64,000 nucleotides of DNA, taken from positions 5,092,071 to 5,156,070 of the forward strand of contig NC_087380.1 of NCBI RefSeq assembly GCF_963675165.1, read 5' to 3'. Source of the DNA: Halichondria panicea (taxonomy: Eukaryota; Porifera; Demospongiae; Suberitida; Halichondriidae). Of this stretch, positions 56,442 through 64,000 are shown piece by piece. The position numbers and the translations under genes were made by a program. Each line of letters starts with the position of its first letter. Within the stretch, counting starts at the first letter, position 1. The notes beneath the pieces were generated by a model, which had not been told where the DNA came from, did no database searches, and saw only the letters and a program-made list of their open reading frames with translations.

Positions 56442-58985
56442 ATGATGGCTACAGGACTGCTTGGGCACCTCGAGCAATTCGATCCAGCGTTGGAGGAATG
56501 GCCGCAGTATGTGGAGAGACTCGAACAGTTTTTTGTTGCGAACGATATCACTGGAGATGGTAGTGCTGTGAAGAAGAGAGCTACCTTTCTCGCAGTAGTG
56601 GGCCGTAGTGCCTACAATCTGCTGCGAAGTCTAATTGCACCAGCAAGGCCTGCAGAGAAAACATTTGAGGAGCTGGTGGAAGTGCTTACTGCACACTACA
56701 GTCCGAGGCCTACCGAAGTCATGCAACGTTTCCGATTCAACTCTAGAGCGAAGAAAGAAGGAGAGTCTATTGCTGACTATGTAGCTGCGCTGAGGAAGCT
56801 AGCCGAATTTTGTAATTACGGTGCTGCATTGGACAAAGTGCTACGTGACAGGCTAGTGTGGGGAGTCAAGGACACCTACATACAGAAGAAGCTGCTAGCA
56901 GAACGAGAGCTGACATTGGCTACGGCTATTCAGATTGCTCAAGGTTCTGAGACTGCAGAGAAGAACCTTCGTGAGATGGGAAGCGAATCCCATAAAGAAG
57001 GAGTACATTACGTCCAGAAACAGACGCCGAAACCGATTAAAACTAACTCGAAGTGTTATCGATGTGGCAAGACGAGTCACAGTGGCAATGACTGCCCGTA
57101 CAAGGACTTTGTGTGTAGAGGATGTCATAAAGTGGGACACTTGCAAAAGATGTGTCGAGCTGCCAAGGGACGCCCAAACCCGAAGAAGTTCCCCCGACAT
57201 GACAAGTATAAGAAAAGGGCTGGAATAAACCAAGCAAGAGAGTCTGGAGAATCAGATGACGAAGACTTCCTGCTGATGGTAGAAGAAGTTGGAGGAATCC
57301 ACAGGATCTACCAGCCCCCAATAAAAGTACCCGTGAGTATAGAGGGTACTACTGTGTGTATGGAACTAGACACAGGTGCCTCAGTATCTCTAGTATCAGA
57401 GTCACAGTACAAACAGTTGTGGCCAGGGAGGAGCTTAGACCCATCTGATATCAACTTACAGACCTACTCAAAGGAACCCCTTGTAGTAATGGGAAGTTTT
57501 GATGTTGAGGTTGTGTATGATAACAAAAAGGTGACCTTACCTCTTGTTGTTGTTCAAGGGAATGGACCTTTGTTGTTTGGCAGGAACTGGCTAAATGCTA
57601 TTAAGTTGAATTGGTCTAACATTCACTATACCCAAGCTCCAGGTTTACAGGACTTACTGGCCAAGTACCCCGATGTGTTCCAGAAAGGACTGGGTACGTA
57701 CCAGGGACAAGAAGCCTCCCTTGTAGTGGACGCTGATGCTGTTCCCCGTTTTAACAAAGCCAGACGTCTTCCATATGCTATGCGAACGAAAGTTGAAGAG
57801 GAACTGGAGAGGCTGGTTCAGGAAGGCACTCTGAAGCCCGTGGACTATGCTGAATGGGCCGCACTAATTGTGGCAGTGTTAAAGAGTGATCGAACGAGTG
57901 TGAGAATATGTGGCGATTTCCGAATGACAGTTAACCCCGTTTCTAAACTCCATCGTTACCCCCTGCCGAAGGTGGAAGATTTATTTGCAACCCTGGCTGA
58001 CGGAAAGATCTTTACTAAATTAGATCTGACACAAGCTTATCAACAGTTAAAGCTTGACACCCAATCTCAGAACTATGTGGTAATCAACACCCTAAAAGGG
58101 TTGTTCCAATACACGAGATTACCTTTTGGAGTGTCATCAACCCCTGGCATTTTTCAGAAGACCATGGAGACCCTGCTACAGGGTATTGCTGGGGTAGTGG
58201 TGTATTTGGACGACATTTTGATCTCTAGTGCAACCGAAGCGGAGAACCTGAAATCACTCGAGGAAGTGTTGAAACGCCTATTCGAAGCTGGTTTGCGAGC
58301 CAAACGAGGCAAGTGCACGTTCATGGCTCCATCTGTCGAGTTTTTGGGTCACCTGGTTGACGCTAAGGGTATCCGACCCTTACCTGAGAAAGTCCGTGCT
58401 GTCCAGCAAGCACCTACCCCTACCAATGTGACGGAACTGAGGTCCTACATTGGATTGATTTCTTATTATGGGAAGTTCCTACCGAATCTAGCCACTCGTT
58501 TAACACCATTGTACAAGCTGTTAAACAAAGATGTGCCATGGAAATGGTCATCTGAGCAAGAACTTGCTTTTAACAGGTCGAAACAGCTGCTGACATCAAC
58601 AAATCTGTTAGCTCATTACAACCCCCAATTACCTATTGTTCTGGCCTGCGATGCCTCTGCATACGGAATTGGAGCCGTACTTGCTCACCAAATGCCTGAT
58701 GGTACCGAGAGACCGATAGCCTATGCTTCTAGGACTTTGAATTCGGCTGAAAGAAATTACTCGCAACTTGAAAAGGAAGTCCTGTGTTTTTGGAGTAAAG
58801 AAATTCTATGCATACCTATTTGGTCGAAAATTCACACTAATTACGGATCACAAACCGTTATTGAGCCTGCTGAGTGGACAGAAACCAACCTCATTACAAG
58901 CCTCCGCAAGGATTCGTCGATGGTCATTGGCACTGTCGATGTACGAGTACGAGCTGAAGTTCCGAAACACTACAGCTCACGGTAA
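56442..58985 (+). pseudogene. Inner gypsy gag-pol, first part
   Basis: The 847-residue frame encodes a gag domain (to about residue 190), two CX2CX4HX4C zinc knuckles at about 205-240 (CYRCGKTSHSGNDC, CRGCHKVGHLQKMC), aspartic protease with LDTGAS near residue 310, reverse transcriptase with VVVYLDDILI near 588, and the start of RNase H (CDASAYGIGAV). Gag and pol are one continuous frame. Near residue 783 (about nucleotide 58790) the reading leaves the conserved RNase H path, so residues after that are out of frame. Confidence 0.85.
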
Positions 58986-60429
58986 TGCAGATGCTTTGAG
59001 TCGTCTGCCCTTAACTGACACTGTTCCTGATGACCGAACACCACCAGAACTGGTGCTCTTACTGGAACATCTCGATTCCTCACCGATCACGGCTGCACAT
59101 ATCAAAGAGGCTACCAGACGAGACCCAGAACTCTCTACTATTCACCAGTATGTGCAACAAGGATGGCCACACCGTTCCGCCATGGAAACCAGTCTAATGC
59201 CCTTTTATGAGCGACGAGAAGAACTTTCAGTACATGATGGTTGCTTGCTGTGGGGAAATCGTGTGGTGGTACCCAAGACCTACCGAGGTGATGTGCTCGT
59301 ACAACTGCACGAAGGACATCCTGGCACCACTCGCATGAAAGGACTATCGCGTATGTATGTGTGGTGGCCTGGTATTTCGAAAGACGTCGAAGAGACGGTA
59401 CAAGATTGCATTCCCTGTCAACAACAACAGTCAAAACCACCTGTTGCCCCACTCCATCCTTGGGCTTGGCCTACACGCCCGTGGGCCAGATTGCATATCG
59501 ATTATGCTGGTCCCATTCACGGACAAATGTTTTTGATTATCATTGATGCCCATTCAAAATGGATTGAAGCAATTCCAACATCTGGCTCGACATCCCGAGT
59601 AGTGATCGAAGAACTACGGTTTTTGTTTTCTCAATTTGGCCTACCAGAGTGTGTTGTGTCTGACAATGGCACATGTTTCACTAGTGCAGAATTCAAAGGA
59701 TTCCTGAAGAAAAATGGTATCAACCAAATTCTGTCTGCCCCTTATCACCCCTCTACAAATGGCCTGGCTGAACGAGCAGTGCAAGTAGTTAAGAAGGGAC
59801 TTAAGAAGGAAACAAAAGGTTCGATGCGCAGTAGACTTGCAACGGTGTTATTTGCTTACAGGTTAACTGCACAGTCAACCACTGGACAATCCCCAAGTGA
59901 ACTTTTGTTAGGTCGTCGACCACGATCTCGTCTAGATCTGCTTAAACCGAACACAGCAGAGAGAGTTGAACGTCAACAAGCAAAACAGGTGAAACAACAC
60001 GACAACCGTGCTCGCGAAAGAAGTTTTGAGCCCGGAGATCTGGTGTATGTCAGAAATTACCAGTCAGGAAATCGTTGGTTACCGGGTGTGATACAGGAAA
60101 AGACAGGACCAGTATCGTTTCGAGCGAAGATGCAGAATGGTCAAGTGCGAAGGTGTCATGTGGACCAGGTTCGGAACCGAACAGTAGACGAACCTACCGA
60201 GCCAGAAGAGGTCCCTATTCCGAATGCAATTCTTCCTGACGAATTGACCACACCGTATGCACCTCAAGCTGATAGTACTCCTGGAAACAGCTCCCCGTCA
60301 CCTGAAGTTGGTGTAGAACCACCTGTCGACGTCCCTAGTCAAGGTGTTGTCTCAAAACCTGCAACTGCGATTAAAGTATACCCTAAGCGTAACCGTAAGA
60401 CTGTGGATCGATATGAACCTAAATGGTAG
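58768..60429 (+). pseudogene. Inner gypsy pol, second part (RNase H end and integrase)
   Basis: In the next frame RNase H resumes (VFGVKKFYAYLFGRK, ITDHKPLL). The integrase follows: HHCC finger (HEGHPGTTRMK ... CIPCQQ), core [27 protein letters not shown], and a GPVSF/RRCHVDQV C-terminal module, then a Pro-rich tail ending at the stop. A single small indel near 58790 separates it from the first part; all other motifs are intact, which fits recent insertion. Confidence 0.85.
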
Positions 60430-60683
60430 TTATTGATTGGAAACTGGTATTTTATTGGTATTGTTTTGTCATTAGTTGGATGATTTTTGTCATTAGTTAA
60501 TTTTGTGAGTCCTCACTAAAGGAAGGAGGAATGTTGTGGTTTAGTTTACTTTCTGTTCTATGTGTACTATTTATGTACGTGTGTTCTCAATGTTTTTAGT
60601 CTCTATTAAACTGTCAACTGTAAACCCGTACTGAGTTGGTAACTTAGCGGTGAGTCCAGACCTAGCTAAGTTACGACAAAGTC

Positions 60684-61875
60684 CTTCCTTGAAAACATTG
60701 GGATGTTTCGCAATAACAGCTTTCAGTGTGTGTTCCTCTTCCACTTTGTGCACTAACTTATTCGATCCAGTTTAGGCGGATCTTTTTCATCCAGTCTTTT
60801 CCAAGCAGACTTGGACCATTTGCAACGACTACTAGAAGAGGAAGCTGCTCCTTTTGACTCTCGTAAACCACTTCAATCGTCGTGGTTCCCAGTACCTTGA
60901 TGATTTCTCCTGAGTAAGTACGTAACTTGACATTTGTCTTCTTCAGTGGAGGTAAACGACCTCGCCAGAGTTTCTTGTAAGTAGCTTCACTGATGATGGA
61001 AGCTGAAGCTCCGGTGTCCACTTCCATTTCAAGGTCAGCTTGATTTGCTTTCACGGTAACAGTGATCGGCTCAGTAGTGTTCGTTCTTGTACAGTGTAGT
61101 AGTAGAATTTCATCTTCAGTTCCTTCCGACTCACTTTGTTCCTGACTGACTTTATGAGTGCTCCTAGTTGACTTGCTTTTTGTCTTCTCGAGCAATGCAT
61201 GTGTCCTTTCTTCTTGCATTCACGACACTCAGCTTCTCGGATTCGACAATCCCTTTGGGCATGGTTTCCTCCACAGCGGTAGCAAGGTCCAAACGTTTTG
61301 CTCTTGCTTTCCTTTAGACTTGTTTTAGAGTGCTGGACTTTGTGTAGAGCTTCCGTGTTCTGTGTCTTGCTTGCTTGGAGTTCTTGAGAGTTGCGAGTTG
61401 CTGCCTCTGCCGCTAATGCTAATTCCATAGCTTTTTGAAGGGTGAGATCTGTTTCTGAGAGTAAACGCCTCCTATCTCTGACTCCACAAACGAGTCTATC
61501 TCGAAGCATGTCATCCAGAATAGCTTCGTATTTGCAGTACTCTTCTCAGGCTGGCCATGAATGCTGAAATTGTCTTTTCTGGCTTCGCATATTAAAATTG
61601 TATCGCTGCACGATAAACGATGGTGGAGGCTGGTGGTGTTCTTTCACGAGTTGTACTACCTCTTGGAAAGTCTTGGTGCTTGGCCGTTCTGGAGCCACTA
61701 AGTCTCTGATCAGTTGATACGTTGATGCTCCACATACACTCAGTAATATAGCCCTCTGCTTCTCTGCAGCGTCGACCTCATTCGCCTGAAAATACTGCTC
61801 TAGTCTTTCAGTGTAGGATATCCAGTCTTCTTTGTCTGGACAGAATTCTCCAAAAGCGCCATGCTGGGTAGCCAT
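60684..61875 (-). pseudogene. Outer gypsy: gag, zinc knuckle and protease
   Basis: Three overlapping frames cover gag (start MATQHGAFGEFCPDKEDW at 61875), a zinc knuckle CYRCGGNHAQRDC, and protease with VDTGASASIIS and LLGKDWMKKIRLNW. Frameshifts near 61540 and 61200 break it. The inner element's right boundary cuts the reading at 60684. Confidence 0.75.
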
Positions 61876-62510
61876 AGCTTCTTCTTGTCTTCTGAGTTAA
61901 TCCTTGTCGCCAATTGTTGTATCTGTTAATTGTCTTCACTTTAACACAGATAAATATTCTTGATTGCAGCAAGGGTAGAATAGAACACACACACAGAGCA
62001 CATGCAGTACAGAACCTTCTTCTTATATACAAAGCTAAGTAACTTCTAGATGTTACCACTAAGTAACAGTTCCAATTCTAGCTAGACTGTTCTAGATCAT
62101 TACAGATACATTACAGCTACTTCTAGATAGTTTCAGTGGATACTACAGCATGCCAATCAGTGAGAGATATCGGACTTGTGTACAGCTGTGGATTTTGGGG
62201 ATAAACTTAGAAAGAGGACATTTTAGCGAGTTAGGATTATACGATACATATAGGAACAAGACAGTCCCAACGATAGCCTGAGAGCCTTGAAGTCTTCATC
62301 TCTTCTGCAGCAGTCTTTCCACACCAGGGAGTTCTAGGCACGAGGGTCGCTGAGGATGGAATAGAACCTCTCATAACCAGTCAGAGTGTCAGTTATCTTG
62401 ATCAGTACCTCTGTGGGGAGACTGAGCAGGTCTTCATTTTGAGGTTCCATGATTAGTGATTCACGGGATGCCAATTTTGTAAAAATTAATTGTTCTGGTT
62501 TTTTGGGGGG

Positions 62511-63113
62511 GGACCAATTTTCGTACAGAAAGAAGTTGAGATCACGTGCAAACAGACAAGAGTCTGTGCTGTTTTTCTGTCTAGTCAGCAGTTTTAAAAT
62601 AGCTACGGCATGGCATAGAAGACAGAAATCCGTATAAATCCGGAAAAAACTGTATACTTGGAGGCTCTGATTACTGCTTGCAAACTTCCAGTTCGATCAT
62701 GTGGCTAGGCTGTCGTAGATCTCTGCGTGGGCAGTCCAACATCTCTAACTCAGCATGCCCACGCTCATTTTCACCCTTCTACCCTCACGCGACTTCCCAA
62801 TACATGCAGGCTCTCCTTTTATCTAACTCTACCTCTATTTCTTTCTTTATTCCTCCAATTAATACCGTATTTTTACAATTATTATTTTATCTCGTTAAAC
62901 GATCAGTTTTAAAGTGTAGTAGGTGGGAAATAATATTGTTTTGGAACACCTATATCAGTTACCTCACTTAAGTCAATTTTTTTACACTCCGTTCATTTCT
63001 CACATGTCTCATATGGTCACTATAAAGAATATAAACTGCTGACTAGACATAAAAACAGCACAGACTCTTGTTTGTTCGCACTTGATCTCAACTTCCTTCC
63101 GTACGAAAATTGT
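62511..63113. mobile_element. Inverted-repeat element next to F-box 4
   Basis: Left arm 62511-62600 and right arm 63032-63113 share, inverted, CAATTTTCGTAC, AAGTTGAGATCA, ACAAGAGTCTGTGCTG and GTCTAGTCAGCAG. Between them (62600-63030) no gene is seen. A lone left arm at 19049-19140 next to F-box 1 shows the insertion predates the split between copies 1 and 4. Confidence 0.7.
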
Positions 63114-63227
63114 AGCCCCTACACATGCAGGGGCTCTCCTTTTTCTGTTGTTTATCACAATCGTTCAATAAGATTAAATTTATACGTAGTATTTAGGGTA
63201 TTGTGCATGCAACACGGCAATATTATC

Positions 63228-63347
63228 ATGGCTACTAAAGCAGATTCAAAAATTAAGCCAGTATATAGCATGCAGTTACAGTCCACCCTTATCAATGTAA
63301 GGCAAGGACATGCGATATTGCTGGAGGACGTTAAATATGGCTATAAG
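63228..63347 (+). CDS. Possible first exon of an unrecognised gene at the right edge
   Basis: A 40-codon frame starts ATGGCTACTAAAGC and ends at AAG before GTATAC. A second open stretch, 63845-64000, follows a pyrimidine-poor AG and stays open to the window edge in one frame (SIGPPPVTSYDIITMKWLSE). The phases of the two do not agree with the splice sites I can see, so either an exon is missing or one is not real. Confidence 0.25.
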
Positions 63348-64000
63348 GTATACGCACACGCATGAAAAGCCTCTCACAGAGACTTCAGCGGCGGGGTTGC
63401 AACCCCACCAAACACTCATTCAGCACCATGCACCTCCGTTTTACTGCAGGGTGCACGTGAAGCCGAGTGTTTGCAACTGCAGAGCACTGCATGTGCTAAT
63501 GTTTTTTACCTACAATTATAATAAGCAGTGAAATACGAAACACAAAGGATAGAAGATACCAGCACCTATAACGACCATGCCCAGCTGACTTCATTCTTAC
63601 AGAGAGGAATAAAGAGGATGTCTGCCATGATTTTGTAAAACGTCCTCCATGAATTTACAAAGCTATTCAATGCTAATAATTAACAAAGAGATGGGCGTGA
63701 CGCTGTCACAGTATACATGTACATGTAGTAGTATACTACTACAGTGCAACAACCAAAGAGAGTAGATTTTTGTTATTTTTCACATTTTTCACATTTTGTG
63801 GCATATCTTCTGAAGTAAAAGTGATATGATTTATTTGAGTGCAGGTACTGAAAGTTCAACTATTGGCGCTTCCATTGGACCACCACCTGTTACATCATAT
63901 GACATCATCACTATGAAATGGCTGTCTGAAGATGTGTACCTCCAAAAATATGTTAGGAATAGAAGTATAGCTTATTTGTTTGAGTTAAGATCTGAAATTT

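Larger units (their letters stand above)
56267..60678 (+). mobile_element. Ty3/gypsy LTR retrotransposon (inner, young)
   Basis: LTRs of 147 bp at 56267-56413 and 60532-60678 (TGTTGTGG...ACGACA) differ by one base that I can see (ACTTCCTG against ACTTTCTG). AAGTC is duplicated at 56262-56266 and 60679-60683. TTGGCGACGAGGAGTTAG after the left LTR is the probable primer site and AAAGGAAGGAGGAA before the right LTR is the polypurine tract. It is inserted into the outer element in the opposite orientation. Confidence 0.93.
53357..62148 (-). mobile_element. Ty3/gypsy LTR retrotransposon (outer, older)
   Basis: LTRs lie at 53357-53583 and 61915-62148. In coding orientation they begin TG(A)TAGTATCC and end GATACAACA. 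GCATG is duplicated on both sides (53352-53356, 62149-62153). A primer-site-like TTGGCGACAAGGATT follows the 5' LTR and a purine-rich GGGTGGAGGAATA precedes the 3' LTR. LTR length differences (227 and 234 bp) and broken frames show that it is old. Order of coding parts is gag, protease, RT, RNase H, integrase. Confidence 0.9.
52066..62451 (-). pseudogene. F-box/LRR pseudogene, array copy 4, split by nested retrotransposons
   Basis: The 3' part is 52066-53356 and the 5' part 62149-62451, separated by an LTR retrotransposon. Compared with copies 1-3 it has a deletion of about 120 bp at 52508 (GATTTGG joined to GGTTTG), a second deletion at 52803-52816, a small insertion at 52994-53015, several indels, and loss of about 40 bp of the F-box around 62369. 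The 5' and upstream parts (AAHYVPLAVQHW, GGAATAG, ATTAGTGATTCACGG) match copy 1, while the 3' part (VICKYMPGQQSQPL) matches copy 3, so it is a mosaic. It cannot encode a working protein. Confidence 0.85.

Overview
The window is animal nuclear DNA, most likely from a demosponge. It carries clear orthologues of animal genes (CPLANE1, SREK1IP1, CWC27) with short GT-AG introns, a multi-DEATH ROC-COR gene of a kind common in sponges and cnidarians, Ty3/gypsy elements, and many small AT-rich inverted-repeat elements, several ending in TACCGTATAGC. The species assignment is inference. Exon models below were built by reading splice sites and checking that intron phases agree.

Left part (1-16.6 kb). 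The N-terminal half of CPLANE1 (ciliogenesis and planar polarity effector 1) is on the minus strand and runs off the left edge. Its intron 4 is about 9.3 kb and contains, on the opposite strand, an unrecognised 19-exon gene whose product carries a histone-H3-like fold. CPLANE1 is head to head with SREK1IP1 (splicing-factor interacting protein, 5 exons); their start codons are 155 bp apart.

Middle part (16.6-37.6 kb). F-box/LRR gene 1 is followed by about 6.5 kb packed with MITEs and foldback elements. Next comes a large gene (25.8-33.7 kb) with three DEATH-like domains, a ROC-type GTPase, a COR-like region and two more DEATH-like domains. The stretch 33.7-37.6 kb holds more MITEs, micro- and minisatellites and a RecQ-like helicase relic.

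Right part (37.6-62.5 kb). This is a tandem segmental array with a period of about 6 kb. Each unit is [last exon of SREK1IP1]-[F-box/LRR gene on minus]-[5' half of CWC27 on plus]. The units start near 16.25, 39.18, 45.31 and 51.27 kb. F-box genes 1, 2 and 3 are open; F-box 4 is a mosaic pseudogene split by a Ty3/gypsy LTR retrotransposon (53357-62148, minus), which itself contains a much younger second gypsy element (56267-60678, plus). The CWC27 copies lack the 3' half and an internal exon and carry frameshifts, so they are duplication debris.

The right end (62.5-64 kb) has one more inverted-repeat element and a doubtful gene start. The array records unequal crossing-over, a template-switch-like hairpin insertion, hairpin loss and MITE insertion with an empty-site control, all readable by comparing the copies.
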